This document shows, in pieces, positions 1 through 9,028 of a stretch of DNA of 13,093 bases. The notes under the pieces were generated by a model. The model was not told the origin of the DNA, did no database searches, and saw only the letters and a list, made by a program, of their open reading frames with translations. Position 1 is the first letter of the stretch, and each line of letters starts with the position of its first letter. The stretch comes from Ophiosphaerella korrae (Eukaryota; Ascomycota; Dothideomycetes; Pleosporales; Phaeosphaeriaceae). Position numbers and translations under genes: made by a program. The stretch lies in contig JALNQF010000831.1 of NCBI GenBank assembly GCA_028456385.1, positions 1 through 13,093 of the forward strand, read 5' to 3'.

Positions 1-112
1 AGCTATATAAGCTATTTAAGCTACTCTACTATATATAAGTAGCTTAGCTTAGATAGCTCTTTAATTAATAATTATCTTTTACTTCTTCCTAAGCTTATAT
101 TTTATAATACTA
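1..112. repeat. Left copy of window-end direct repeat R, with hairpin
   Basis: Positions 1-112 (alignable to about 120) match 12974-13093 in the same orientation with about ten differences, most of them C/T or G/A transitions as expected of RIP acting separately on two copies. The first 58 bases form an imperfect hairpin: an arm at 1-25 is complementary to 38-58 with a 12-base loop. At about 113 the sequence changes abruptly into the end of the gag-protease region of gypsy copy A. The repeat reaches the window edge, so its true length is unknown. It resembles, weakly, the 3' non-coding region of copies A and B just after the chromodomain (5600-5690, 8010-8080), so it may be a diverged piece of the same family. 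I see no gene in it. Confidence 0.75.
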
Positions 113-149
113 TAGCTTTAAAAAGATAGATAATTTATAAAATTACTTA

Positions 150-600
150 AGTAAAAATAGCTAAAAAGTATAAAAAGCTTATATATTATAAAAAAAAGTA
201 CTATTTAAAAAAATAGATATAAGTTATAATTAATAGTAGAGCTATAAAGAACTTTATATCTAAGAAGTTTATAAAAGAAAAAGGAATATATTATATAATA
301 AAGAAATACTCTTAATAATTAAGTTTAGTTAAAAGAAAAGTATTCTAAAAACTTATAAAGTTTAAGATAGTACTTTTTATATTAGAATTAGAAAAGTTAA
401 AGACTAAAAATATAGTTATAGATATAATAATAATTAATAATAAATAAAATATAATTTTAGAGATACTATAGTTATAGATAACTAACCTAAATATTAATTA
501 GAGAATAAAGAAAATTAGTTACTCTAAGAAAAATATATTAAAAGCTAATATAAAAATATATAAAAGAGAATTCTTAGAAAAATAGAAGAAATAGAAAAAG
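150..600 (+). pseudogene. pol: Gag-pol linker and aspartic protease fossil (copy A)
   Basis: Retroviral-type aspartic protease, which would cut the Gag-Pol polyprotein. In frame 1 at 226-303 the read-through translation gives IINSRAIKNFISKKFIKE. This is the family signature hydrophobic-I-D-S/T-G-A-T-x-x-F-I with the catalytic Asp changed to Asn (AAT, 232-234) and the Gly to Arg (AGA, 238-240). Both are G-to-A changes expected of RIP. Following residues (K-x-F-x-x-x-x-G-I) fit the usual distance to the protease flap. The stretch before 226 is the tail of gag and matches copy C at about 9380-9463 on the minus strand. Stops interrupt the frame throughout and no ATG is present. Dead by loss of the catalytic Asp alone. 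Confidence 0.85.
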
Positions 601-624
601 TAGCTTATAGAGCCTAAAGACTAC

Positions 625-1515
625 CTTTTAGAATATTAACTATAAGACTTAGTAATAGACTTAGAAGAAAGAAAAGACGTAGGTTAGAGCCTAGTCTACT
701 AAAAAACTAAAGAAAAATCTAAGATTAAATAAGCGTTTATATAAAATATAGTAAAAAAAAGATAGATATAAGAATCTAAATCTTTAGTAGTATATAGACT
801 TATATTTATAGATAAAAAAAAGATAAAAGATAAGAAACTTTATATAAACTTTAGAAAAACTAATATAATTATAAATAAAAACTAATACCTTTTACTATAA
901 ATTAATAAAATATAATATAAGCTATAAAGAGCTAAAATCTATATAAAACTAGATATCTAGAATACTTACTACTAGATTAGAATTAAGAAAGGTAATAAAT
1001 AGAAAATAGTATTTAGAATATAGTATAAACTATTTAAATATATAGTTACACCTTTTAGATTAATAAATATACTAGTAGTATTTTAAAAAAGAATTAATAT
1101 AGTACTAAGAGAGTACTTAAATAGATTTATATTTATATATCAAGATAATATCTTTATATTCTTAGAAATATAAGAGAAATATATATTATATATATATAAG
1201 GTACTAGAAAAACTAGTAGAAAATAATTTATTTCTTAAAATAAGTAAATATTAGTTCTTTATAAAGAATATAAACTTCTTTAGATTTATTATAGAACTTA
1301 GAAAAATTAAATTTAACTTAGAAAAGATTAAGTTAATTAAAGAATAGCTAATACTAAAAAACTTCTAAGAAGTATAATAGTTTTATAAGCTAGTAAACTT
1401 TTATAGAAAATTAATAATAAGATAGTCTAAAGAAATAGAATTAATTTCTAGACTTATAAAAAAAGATTTATAATTTAAATATATAAAAGAATATAATAAA
1501 ATATTTAAATATATA
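625..1515 (+). pseudogene. pol: Reverse transcriptase fossil (copy A)
   Basis: RNA-dependent DNA polymerase of a gypsy element. One frame (frame 1) runs from the protease through RT without an indel, broken only by TAA/TAG. Visible landmarks are: an IDLEERKDV-like segment near 655-680, the usual entry to gypsy RT; KDKKLYINFRKTN at about 826-864, the family's K-D-G-K-x-R-x-x-x-D-Y-R-x-L-N block; the first catalytic Asp in KLDI (GAT, 952-954); and FIYQDNIFIFL (1129-1161), the F-V-Y-x-D-D-I-L-I-F-S active site with the second Asp as Asn (AAT, 1147-1149). The connection KIKLIKE...FYKLVNFYRKLI follows at 1320-1420. About 890 bp is a normal RT-plus-thumb length. The CAA codon at 1141 holds one of the few CA dinucleotides left in the window. 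Confidence 0.92.
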
Positions 1516-1896
1516 AAAAAAAAAGATTATAGAAAACCTAGTTATTAGAATATATAACTTAGAATTACTAGTAATAGTAAAAATAGATATATCTAACTTA
1601 GTCTATAGAATAGTACTAATATAAGAAGACTAGAGAACTAAATAAAAATACCTTGTTAAATATTTCTTTAAAAAAATAAAAATAGTAGAACTTAACTACT
1701 TAATCTATAATAAAGAAATACTAGTAATCTATAAAGTATTTAAGTAATAAAAAGTATACTTATAAAGAGTAAAGTATAAAATAAAAGTTAATATAGATTA
1801 TAAGAATTTTATAAAATTTATAATAAATAAAGACCTATTAAAGTACTATATAAGATAGTAGGAATTCTTATTAATATTTAAATTTAAGGTTATATA
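1516..1896 (+). pseudogene. pol: RNase H fossil, 5' part (copy A), interrupted by transposon
   Basis: RNase H, which would degrade the RNA strand during reverse transcription. It reads in frame 2. The shift from RT's frame 1 falls in the A-run at about 1515-1524, consistent with a one-base homopolymer indel. Three acidic positions survive: Asp in VIVKIDIS (1586-1588; family V-x-T-D-A-S), Glu in YNKEILVIYKVFK (1715-1717; family D-K-E-L-L-A-I-V), and Asp in NIDYKNF (1796-1798; family T-D-H-K-N-L). The domain breaks off at 1896, where a TA was used as the DNA transposon's target. It resumes at 4009 in the same frame with IGKDN, the family's Y-R-P-G-K-x-N turn. Stops at former Trp and Gln positions make it non-functional. 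Confidence 0.88.
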
Positions 1897-2137
1897 TAGT
1901 AAGGTAATACGAAAAAAAAGCTTAAAACAAAGTTATTTTTTTTTAACTAGTAATAACTCTACAAATAAAATAGCTAAAAATATAAGCGAATATAAACCTT
2001 AAAGAAAATATTAAGGACTTTATTTTAGTATACTACGAATTTTAATTACTAAGTAAATAAAAGCTAGGATTTAAACTATTTAGAGGGCTTTTTTTTTTTA
2101 AAAATTTAACCTAATAGAACTTTTTTATTAGTATATA
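1897..2137 (+). repeat. Left terminal inverted repeat of the Tc1-like element
   Basis: The sequence pairs with the reverse complement of 3769-4006. The outer 200 bases align with few gaps, including shared blocks around TTTAACTAGTAATAACTCT and AAAATATTAAGG. Differences are mainly C/T and G/A, so the two ends were mutated independently after insertion. Terminal repeats of this length are much longer than the roughly 25-30 bp of the simplest mariners but occur in some Tc1 lineages. Confidence 0.88.
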
Positions 2138-2499
2138 AAATTCTATTTATATTTTATCTAGTATTTAGTAGATAAGTAGAAATTATATTATTAAATTTTT
2201 ATAGAATATTTATTATCTACTTATTTAGTAATTTTAAATAGAAAATAGTAATAACTTTATTATATAAGCTAAATTTACTAAATAAACTACTAATATATTA
2301 GTCTATTAAGTATAAAATAACTTTAAATCTTATTTTTTTTATATCTTTTTAAAATCCTTAATAATAAATAATAAACTTCTTAAAATTTAAACCTAAAGTT
2401 AACTTACTTTAATCTTTTAATATATATCTATATACTATTACTAACTATATTTAATAGATAGTATATATCTATTAATAATACTATAAAGTAAATTAGAAA

Positions 2500-3560
2500 A
2501 AAAAATAGTTATACACTCTATATTAGCTAAGTAATATAAAGGTATAATAATAGGTTAAAATTAAAAGAAATAAAATAACTAAAAAGAGATTTAATATAAA
2601 ATCCTAGTAAACCTAATAAAATATTATTATTTAAAAATAATATTAATATCTCTATTAAGAGCTTCTAATTATTTTTTAAATAAAAAAGATATACTATTAA
2701 TAATACTAATAAAAAGCTCTTAATTAATTAATAAAATATAAAAAAAAAGTCTACTATTATAAATAGTAGTTAAAAAAGCTAAAAAATAATTAGATTAATA
2801 GTAAAAAATATTTATTTTAAGATAAAGGAAAGAGATAAGATAAAATATTACTAAAAATAGAGTAAAAAAAGAGTTAAGAAAGAAATAGTTATTATATAAA
2901 ATAGAAATAAATTTTAAAAATATTCTAATAGGCTAAAATATTTTATTTATTTTCTATTATATTTTCCTATAAATTATAATATTATATTAAGCTTACTAAC
3001 TATTATATTACGTAAAGAAATAAATATCTAAGTATAAGGAGCTATTTAGATAAAAAGAATATTAGACCTAGAGTTTATTTAGGTCCTAATTAATACTAGT
3101 CCTATTTGTTATTCTTACTATATCTATATAGTACTTAATAAATATCTTAAAAAGTATATTAAAAGATATAAGTTATATAACTTTATTTTAGACTATTTTT
3201 TTATTATTATTAAAGAACTTATTAATAAATCTTCTCTGTAAGGTTATAAAAAACTAACTAGGATACTAGGGTATATATATATATATAAGATACTAGAAGA
3301 ATTTATAAAGCTTCTACTATTATTAATTAGTTTAAAAGAAAAAGTATAAAACTCTTTCTTTATCTAGCCTATAGTCTAGATCTAAATCCTATTTAAAATA
3401 TATAGAATTTATATAAAAATAAACTAACTAAAAGATATAAAAGAAATTTTCCTATATAAACTACTTATATAGTAGTAGAATTATTTAATATAGTAAAAAA
3501 GAAAAAAAAGTACTTATATTATAAGAATCTATAGAAAAATCTATATAATTAAGAAAAAAA
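2500..3560 (+). pseudogene. Tc1-type transposase fossil (DD34-E spacing, third acidic residue now a stop)
   Basis: This is the DDE transposase that would cut and paste the element. In frame 1 the C-terminal catalytic part reads ...(stop)DTRRIYKASTIIN(stop)FKRKSIKLFLYLAYSLDLNPI(stop)N at about 3286-3399. YSLDLNPI (3370-3393) is the Tc1 motif Y-S-P-D-L-N-P-I-E. The second catalytic Asp is GAT at 3289-3291. Exactly 34 codons later, where DD34E predicts Glu, stands TAA (3394-3396). A GTA-TAA-GGA-GCT-ATT-TAG string at 3032-3049 fits the conserved V-W-G-A-I-W segment upstream but lies in frame 2, so at least one frameshift separates them. The first Asp and the N-terminal DNA-binding half (2500-2990) I could not place with confidence. 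Dead element. Confidence 0.8.
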
Positions 3561-3768
3561 CGTTAGTAGGACTATATACTAGCTAAATATTATTCTACTA
3601 AGTATTAATACTAATAGGTTATAGCTTATAAATATAAGTTTTTACTAAAAGTTTACTTTTATATCTTTTACTTAATACCTACTTTTTAAATAATTAGAAT
3701 TATATATAACTCTACTATATTAATTTAATTTTATATATCTAACTTATACTAAAAAATAATAGAAAAAG

Positions 3769-4006
3769 ATACTAAAAATAAAATATTATTAAGTTTAAAG
3801 TTAGCTTAAAAAAAAGTCCTTAAAATAGTTTAAATTCTAGCTCTTATCTACTTAGTAATTAAAAATTATAGTAAACTAAAATAAAGACCTTAATATTTTC
3901 TTTAGGATTTATATTTACTTATATTTTTAGGTATTTTATTTGTAGAGTTATTACTAGTTAAAAACTATAACTTTTTTATAGACTTTTTTTTCGTGTTACC
4001 CTACTA
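3769..4006 (-). repeat. Right terminal inverted repeat of the Tc1-like element
   Basis: Reverse complement of 1897-2137 with scattered transitions. Its outer end keeps CG at 3992 and TG at 3994 where the left end also has CG (1910) but TA in place of the TG/CA. This gives a direct side-by-side view of C-to-T change on one copy. Confidence 0.88.
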
Positions 4007-4008
4007 TA

Positions 4009-4160
4009 TATAATAGGAAAAGATAACTAATTAGTAAATACTTTAAGTAAAAGACTATACTTATAAAAAGAAGTAAATATAACTAGTATAGTTCTAATTA
4101 AGAATAAAGAAAAAAACTTAGTCTTAAATAAACCTAAGATAGCTATAATACTTAAAAGAA
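4009..4160 (+). pseudogene. pol: RNase H end and linker to integrase (copy A)
   Basis: Continuation of copy A after the transposon, still in frame 2. IGKDN at 4013-4027 followed by LVNTLSKR (4031-4054) corresponds to the family's G-K-x-N-x-x-A-D-A-L-S-R-R, the end of the gypsy RNase H. A lysine- and asparagine-rich linker follows (up to about 4250), as is usual before integrase. Fusing 1896 to 4009 keeps the frame and the expected spacing, which is good evidence that the transposon entered an already existing gypsy copy. Confidence 0.85.
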
Positions 4161-4194
4161 AAAGTAGTAAGCTAAATAAATAGATTTAGAAGGA

Positions 4195-5340
4195 AATAAA
4201 AAAAGCTTCTAAAAAAATAAATAAACTTAAAATCTAAGATAGATTTATAAAAGCTTATAGAAAATTAAATATTCTAAGTAAAATATAAAGAGAATTTATA
4301 TAATAATTCTATAAATTACTAGTATATAGATACTAAAGAATTAAAAAAATACTAAATAGACTTCTAAATAATTACTATATCCTAAAAGTAAAATAACTAG
4401 TAGAAAAAGTACTATAAAATTATATAGAATATTATAACTAGTTAAAATACTAGAATACTTTTAAAAAGTTATTATAATAAACTTTATTATAAAGCTACCT
4501 AAGTTAAAAGACTTAATATTAAAAGTTAAGTATAATAGAATTCTAATAATAGTAAATAACCTTATAAAGTACTTATACTTTAAACTATATAAAGAAAAAA
4601 GTAAGATAGAAGTTACTATATATAAGGTCCTAGAGACTATAATTAGCTAGTATAGTATTTTAGATAAGATTATTATAGATAAAGATATAAGATTTATATT
4701 AAAACTATAGAGAATAATAATAGTGTAATTAGAAATATAATACTAAGTATTAATAGTATATTATTTATAAATAGATAAATAATTAGAACGTATAAACTAG
4801 ATAGTAGAGTAATACCTAAGATACTACTTTAACTATAACTAAAACAACTAGGTATAGTTATTAACTATAGTGTAGTTAATATATACTAGTATAAAGAATA
4901 TAGTAATAAAAGTATTACCTTTTTTTATAAATTATAGACTTAATCCTAATATATACTAAATACTAAGAGATATAGAGTTTTAGATCTTAAGAGAAGAAAA
5001 CTTTATAAATATAATAAAAGAAATATATAATTAGCTAAAATAAAATACTAAGTTTTTATATAATTAAATAGTAAAGTACTATAATAAAAAATATAAAGAG
5101 AGATATAAATTTAAAGAAAGAGAAAAAGTATAGTTAGTTTAAAGAAATATTAAAAGTAAAAAACTTAGATTAAAACTAGAGTATATAAAAATAAAACTAT
5201 ATAAAATTAAAAAAGAAGTTATACTAGTTATATTTAAATTAAAACTACTAAGTAAAATAAAAATATACTTAACTTTTTATATAGTACTATATAAGATAGT
5301 ACTATAAAATATAGAACTACTTATATATAAAGTAGATATA
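4195..5340 (+). pseudogene. pol: Integrase fossil (copy A): HHCC finger, DDE core, C-terminal module
   Basis: Integrase would join the cDNA to the chromosome. The N-terminal HHCC zinc finger (about 4285-4440, frame 2) keeps its spacing, but its ligands read Tyr, e.g. YIEY at 4421-4432 for C-x-x-C. A 40-bp deletion relative to copy B at about 4433 shifts to frame 1. The DDE core then reads INFIIKLPK with the first Asp as Asn (AAC, 4480-4482), IIIDKDIRF with the second Asp intact (GAT, 4678-4680), and LER with Glu intact (GAA, 4786-4788). The last two are exactly 35 residues apart, as in retroviral integrases. LLTIV...NYRLNPN follows near 4930, then an IYLTFYIVL block (about 5263-5290) equal to the I-H-P-V-F-H-V-S-L-L segment ahead of the chromodomain. 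Frame 1 holds without indels to 5511. Confidence 0.9.
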
Positions 5341-5364
5341 TATAAAAAATAAAAAAAATAAAAA

Positions 5365-5511
5365 GTTAAAGAAATTCTAATATACTAGCTCTATAATAAG
5401 AGAAACTACTACTTAGTAAAGTAAATAGGTATAGATAAGAAAGAGTAACTATAAAAAGATATATAGAAACTAAAAAATAACCTTAACTACTTTAATAAAC
5501 TAGAAAAGTTC
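5365..5511 (+). pseudogene. pol: Chromodomain fossil (copy A)
   Basis: A C-terminal chromodomain would guide integration to marked chromatin, for example methylated H3K9. In frame 1 the 49 codons read VKEILIY..YNKRNYYLVK(stop)IGIDKKE(stop)...LKNNLNYFNKLEKF. The core matches the family pattern V-E-x-I-L-x-x-R...Y-L-V-K-W-x-G-Y...E-E-x-T-W-E-P...L-x-N. The aromatic-cage Trp after YLVK is TAA (5422-5424), a TGG changed on both G positions. The same 147-bp block is found in copy B (7781-7927) and, at 144 bp, in copy D. Confidence 0.88.
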
Positions 5512-5559
5512 TAAAGTTAAAACTTTTTAGACTACTTTATAGTAAATAGAAAAGACTTA

Positions 5560-6159
5560 TACTATTAGTAGTAAGTAAAAAGATATTAAACGTGCCTAAT
5601 ATAGTAGAAGCTAGAGTAGCCTCTACTATAGCTTTAAAGTTAAGCTTAGAATTTAAGAAAGTAGCTTATATAATAGACTTCTTATTATTTAAAGCTTTTA
5701 TCTTATAAAAATAAACTAAATAGATATAATTTTCTACTTATATACTTAGAATCTAGTTATACTCTTTTTTAGCTTCTATAATCTATATAGATAGTTTATT
5801 TTAAGTATAGTTAATAGCTTTCCTTATTATAAATAAGTATAGGTATAAGAATAAGTATTATAAACCTATAATTTACTAGAGATATACTTAATAAGTTATA
5901 AAATAAAAAAGTATTAGTATAAATATATACTTTATAAGCTTTACTATACTTTAAAAAAAGATAAACTAGTAAAGAGTTTAAAGATTTATAATAGAAATAA
6001 AGAAATATTATAATACTATAGTAAAATATATAATTAGCTAATTAAATAAAATAAAGAGTAGACTTAGTACGTATAAAAAAAGAGAGTAAAGAGCTTAATA
6101 TTAATAAAGAACCTAGATTAATAACTTTAACTCTAAGATAAGAAAATAAAAACTTACTT
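5560..6159 (+). other. 3' non-coding region of copy A between chromodomain and LTR
   Basis: About 600 bp between the end of the chromodomain and the polypurine tract. It aligns loosely with the same interval of copy B (7980-8569), mainly at its two ends. No protein motif appears in any frame on either strand. It may be 3' untranslated sequence or the remains of a fast-evolving C-terminal tail. A CG/TG pair survives at 5591-5594. Confidence 0.55.
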
Positions 6160-6173
6160 AAAAGAAAAAATAG
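6160..6173 (+). promoter_or_regulatory. Polypurine tract of copy A
   Basis: An A/G run of the form AAAAGAAAAAATAG directly precedes the LTR. The run in front of LTR B (8570-8583) is AAAAGAAGAGATAG. Such a tract is where plus-strand DNA synthesis is primed. Position and similarity between copies support the call and fix the 5' edge of each LTR. Confidence 0.7.
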
Positions 6174-6577
6174 TATTATAGGTATAACAAGAGAAATTAA
6201 GATAGATCTAATTAGTCTTAACTTAAGTACTAATAAAGTATAAGATAAGTAAAGTAATAGCCTAGACTAAGAGACTAACTATAACCTAAATATATAATAC
6301 GTTATATTAATCTATAAATATATATAATAGATTAAAGTAATCTATAAAGTTATATAAATAGATTAGTAAAAGTATATAGTTAAAGTAATATATATTATTA
6401 AGATAGTATTAGTAATTTTATTATTAACTATAAATAATAATACTTAAATAGTTATAAAATATCTTCTATTATTTATAGCTTACAATATAATTATAATATA
6501 AACCTTTATTATTAACTTTTAATCTACTAATACTTCTAATAAGTTACTAGAAAGTTAACTCTAGTAACTTTATTATA
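6174..6577 (+). repeat. 3' LTR of copy A (about 404 bp)
   Basis: The LTR starts with TATTATAGGTATAA and ends with TATTATA. The start was probably TGTTATAGG before RIP, which gives the usual TG...CA ends. It aligns along its length with LTR B (8584-9028) and the minus-strand LTR C (12024-11628), strongest in the first 60 bases, around 6395-6450 (TAATATATATTATTAAGATA) and in the last 90 bases. It carries two tandem 30-bp units (6309-6368). Its outer edge abuts the interior of copy B at 6578. A 5-bp target duplication cannot be tested because the left end lies outside the window. Confidence 0.82.
6309..6368 (+). repeat. Two tandem 30-bp semi-palindromic units in LTR A
   Basis: Units at 6309-6338 and 6339-6368 each open with AATCTATAAA and close with AATAGATTA, so each is itself an imperfect palindrome. 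The same two-unit array with the same 30-bp period occurs in LTR C on the other strand (11841-11900). LTR B lacks it and has a different tandem duplication nearby. Such arrays in an LTR are often enhancer-like or hairpin-forming, but no function can be shown here. Confidence 0.8.
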
Positions 6578-7780
6578 AAAAGCCTCTAAAGAAATAGAGA
6601 AACTAGAAATCTAAAGAGAAATTATAATAATATATAGAAGAATATATATTCTAAGTAAAATTTAAAAAGAATTTATATAATAATTCTATAAACTACTTAT
6701 ATATAAGTACTAAGAAATTAAGAAAATACTAAATATACTTTTAAAAGATTACTATATCCTAAGAGAAAAATAACTAGTAAAAGAAGTACTATAAGATTAT
6801 ATAGAATATTATAGAAATAAGTATAACTAATATATACTATATAAAATATTATAACTAGTTAAAGTACTAGAATATCTTTAGAAAACTATAATAATAGACT
6901 TTATTATAAAGTTACTTAAGTTAAAATATCTAATATTAAGAGTTAAGTATAATAAAATTATAATAATAGTAGATAAGCTTATAAAATATATATACTTTAG
7001 ACTATATAAAAAAAAAGTAAAATAGAAGTTACTATATATTAAGTCTTAGAAACTATAGTTAGTTAATATAGTTTACTAGATAAAATTATTATAAATAAAG
7101 ATATAAGATTTATATCTAAGATATAGAAAATTATAATAGTAGAATTAGGAATATAATATTAAATATTAATAGCGTACTACTTATAAATAGATAGATAATT
7201 AGAACGTATAAACTAGATAGTAGAATAGTACTTAAAGTACTACCTTAACTATAACTAGAATAATTAGGTATAACTATTACTTATAGTATAGTTAGTATAT
7301 AATAGTATAAAGAATATAGTAATAAAAGTATTACATTTTTTTATAAACTATAGATTTAATCCTAATATATATAAGATACTAAGAAATATAGAATCTTAGT
7401 CTCTAATAAGAGAAAACTTTATAAATAGAATAAAAGAAATATACAACTAATTAAAATAAGATATAGAATTCCTATATAATTATATAGTAACGTATTATAA
7501 TAAGAAATATAAAAAGGAACTCTAATTTAAAAAAAGAGAAAATATATAGTTAGTATAAAGAAACATTAAAAGTAAAAACTCTAGTTTAAAATTAAACTAT
7601 ATTAAAATAAGTCTATATAAAATTAAAAAGGAAATTATACTAGTTATATTTAAACTAAAGCTACTAAGTAAGATAAAGATATACTTAACTTTTTATATAG
7701 TACTACTTAAGATAGTACTATAAAATATAAAACTACTAGTATATAAAGTTAATATATATAAAGAATAAAAAAAATAAAAA
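6578..7780 (+). pseudogene. pol: Integrase fossil (copy B), complete HHCC and DDE core
   Basis: This is the best-preserved integrase in the window for length. The zinc-finger CxxC equivalent (YIEY, 6798-6809) and the first catalytic Asp share one frame (frame 3), and the 40 bp missing from copy A is present (about 6813-6852). First Asp: GAC intact, 6897-6899. Second Asp: AAT (Asn), 7094-7096. Glu: GAA intact, 7202-7204, again 35 residues after the second acidic position. The segment NYRFNPN-like near 7350 and the I-H-P-V-F-H-like block near 7680 follow. Trp and Gln positions are TAA/TAG. Two CAT triplets (7334, 7564) are the only possible minus-strand ATGs I found in the window; they are not starts of anything. 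Confidence 0.88.
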
Positions 7781-7927
7781 GTTAAAGAAATCTTAGTATA
7801 TTAGTTTTATAATAAGAAGAACTATTACCTAGTAAAATAGATAGGTATAGATAAGAAAAGGTAACTATAGGAAAATATATAGGAACTAGAAGATAATCTT
7901 AATTACTTTAAGAAACTAGAAAAGTTC
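7781..7927 (+). pseudogene. pol: Chromodomain fossil (copy B)
   Basis: Same 49-codon block as in copy A: VKEILVY...YNKKNYYLVK(stop)IGIDKKR...LEDNLNYFKKLEKF. The cage Trp after YLVK is again a stop (TAG). It follows integrase without a frame break in this part and ends at the same residue as in A. Confidence 0.86.
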
Positions 7928-7979
7928 TAAAGTTAAAACTCTCTAGACTACTTAGTAGTAAACTAAGAAAACTAGTACT

Positions 7980-8569
7980 ACTACTACTAGATAGAGAGGT
8001 AATAAGAGTATTTAATATAATAAAGATTAGAGTAGCTCTAACTATATTATTAAAGTCTAGCTTAGCTTCTATTATATAAAACTATTTAAATAACTTAGTA
8101 TTATTATAAGTTTTTATCTTATAAAAATACTTAATATAAAAGTAAAGCTTTACTAGCTTATAAAAAGTTAACTTATACTTAGCTTTAGCTTTAGTAAGCT
8201 ATAATAATAATTATAGTTAAGCTCTATTAATAGCTCTCTCTATATAATTTAGTAAAAAGAAACTATATAGTAATTAAATACTTATACTCTATAAGTAAAA
8301 TACTTAAAAAAGTATACTTATATTAAATATTAGTAAGAATATACTTATTATAGTACTTACTATCTTTTAAGGATATAAGGTATAAAAGAACTAACTTAGT
8401 ATAATAGTAATATAGAAATATTTTAACTCTATTATATATAATATAAGCTATAAGAAAAAGCTTATTATATTAAGAATAAGAAAGTATAAAGAGTAATAAA
8501 GAACTAGAAATTAATAAAGAAATATAACTTATAACTTTAGCTTTAGAATAGAGATATAGAAATCTATAT
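7980..8569 (+). other. 3' non-coding region of copy B
   Basis: About 590 bp between chromodomain and polypurine tract, the counterpart of 5560-6159 in copy A. No protein motif is visible. The opening (about 8015-8060) has AGAGTAGCTCTAACTATATT and TCTAGCTTAGCTTCT segments that resemble the repeat R at the window ends, the main hint that R belongs to this family. Confidence 0.5.
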
Positions 8570-8583
8570 AAAAGAAGAGATAG
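8570..8583 (+). promoter_or_regulatory. Polypurine tract of copy B
   Basis: AAAAGAAGAGATAG lies directly before the LTR start at 8584, as in copy A, with more G retained. It would prime plus-strand synthesis. Confidence 0.7.
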
Positions 8584-9028
8584 TATTATAGGTATAATAA
8601 AAGAATATTAAATAGAACTAATTAGCTTTATAGTTAATAATAATAATATATATAACTTATAAGTAAATAAACCTAATTAGAAAACTAACTATATCCTAAA
8701 TACGTAATAAATTTATAAATTTATAATCTTAGTAAATACAAAGTTATAAAGCTAATACGTAATAAATTTATAAATTTATAATTTTAGTAAATATAAAGTT
8801 ATAAATCTACTTTAATACTATAAGTATATAGTTAGTAGTAATATATATTATTAAGATAATATTAGTAATTTAATTTTTAACTACAAGTAATAATAATTTA
8901 ATAGTTATAAAATATCTTCTATTATTAAAGGCCTATTACTTAATTAAAATATAAACCTTTTTTATTACTTCTTAATCTACTAATATACTAATAGGTTACT
9001 AAGAGTTAACTCTAGTAATCCTATTATA
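8584..9028 (+). repeat. 3' LTR of copy B (about 445 bp)
   Basis: The LTR starts TATTATAGGTATAA and ends CCTATTATA. The start and end are imperfect inverted copies of each other, as for LTRs with TG...CA edges. It is about 40-50 bp longer than LTRs A and C, mostly because of the 55-bp tandem duplication at 8701-8806. Its outer edge meets copy C at 9029. Confidence 0.82.
8701..8806 (+). repeat. 55-bp tandem duplication inside LTR B
   Basis: TACGTAATAAATTTATAAAT starts at 8701 and again at 8756, and the copies stay nearly identical to about 8806. The differences I see are C/T changes, such as ACAAAG against ATAAAG. The duplicate sits where LTRs A and C carry the 30-bp units. Both copies keep the CG in TACGTA, at 8703 and 8758. 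Confidence 0.9.

Larger units (their letters stand above)
1897..4006. mobile_element. Tc1-like DNA transposon with long terminal inverted repeats, TA target duplication
   Basis: About 2.1 kb. The two ends are inverted repeats over roughly 240 bp (1897-2137 and 3769-4006), with outer ends reading TAGTAAGGTAATACG and, from the other side, TAGTAGGGTAACACG. The flanking TA at 1895-1896 and 4007-4008 fits the TA duplication of the Tc1/mariner superfamily; since TATATA runs lie on both sides, the exact edge is uncertain by a few bases. The original first base was probably C (CAGT, as in many Tc1 elements), now T by RIP. It sits inside RNase H of copy A and is the youngest insertion here. It keeps about twice the density of CA/TG/CG seen in the rest of the window (13 sites in 2.1 kb against about 34 in 11 kb), which fits a later arrival. 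Confidence 0.9.
113..6577 (+). mobile_element. Ty3/gypsy chromovirus copy A, RIP-inactivated, split by a DNA transposon
   Basis: In order on the plus strand: end of gag, aspartic protease, reverse transcriptase, RNase H, integrase, chromodomain, 3' region, polypurine tract and 3' LTR. The order protease-RT-RNase H-integrase with a C-terminal chromodomain defines the chromovirus branch of Ty3/gypsy (Metaviridae-type) elements common in fungi. The 5' LTR and most of gag are missing; the element begins abruptly after repeat R. Its 3' LTR edge at 6577 abuts the interior of copy B, so A inserted into B. The DNA transposon at 1897-4006 interrupts RNase H, and removing it with one TA restores the frame. 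Stops are nearly all TAA/TAG where Trp or Gln is expected, the RIP signature. Non-functional. Confidence 0.93.
6578..9028 (+). mobile_element. Ty3/gypsy chromovirus copy B, 3' half
   Basis: It begins abruptly at the point equivalent to 4200 of copy A (AAAAAGCCTCTAAAG against AAAAAGCTTCTAAAA) and runs through integrase, chromodomain, 3' region, polypurine tract and 3' LTR. Its left end is cut by insertion of copy A. Its right LTR edge (9028) abuts the protease/RT region of copy C, so B inserted into C. The family is the same as A, with many base differences, mostly transitions. Confidence 0.9.

Noticed and set aside
1891..1900. TATA boxes, AT-rich origin or ARS-like matches, and A/T runs that look like poly-A tails or terminators
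   Set aside because: In DNA of this composition such strings occur everywhere by chance. None is placed where an element model would need it, apart from the polypurine tracts, which are reported.
2654..2729. Inverted repeat around TTAAGAGCTT and AAGCTCTTAA inside the DNA transposon
   Set aside because: Only about 11-12 bp paired in AT-rich DNA. It lies within the expected transposase N-terminal region and shows no further structure.
5560..6159. A possible extra gene, sense or antisense, in the 600 bp behind the chromodomain
   Set aside because: No motif in any frame, no similarity in codon pattern between copies A and B, and the homology is stronger at the ends than in the middle, as in non-coding sequence.
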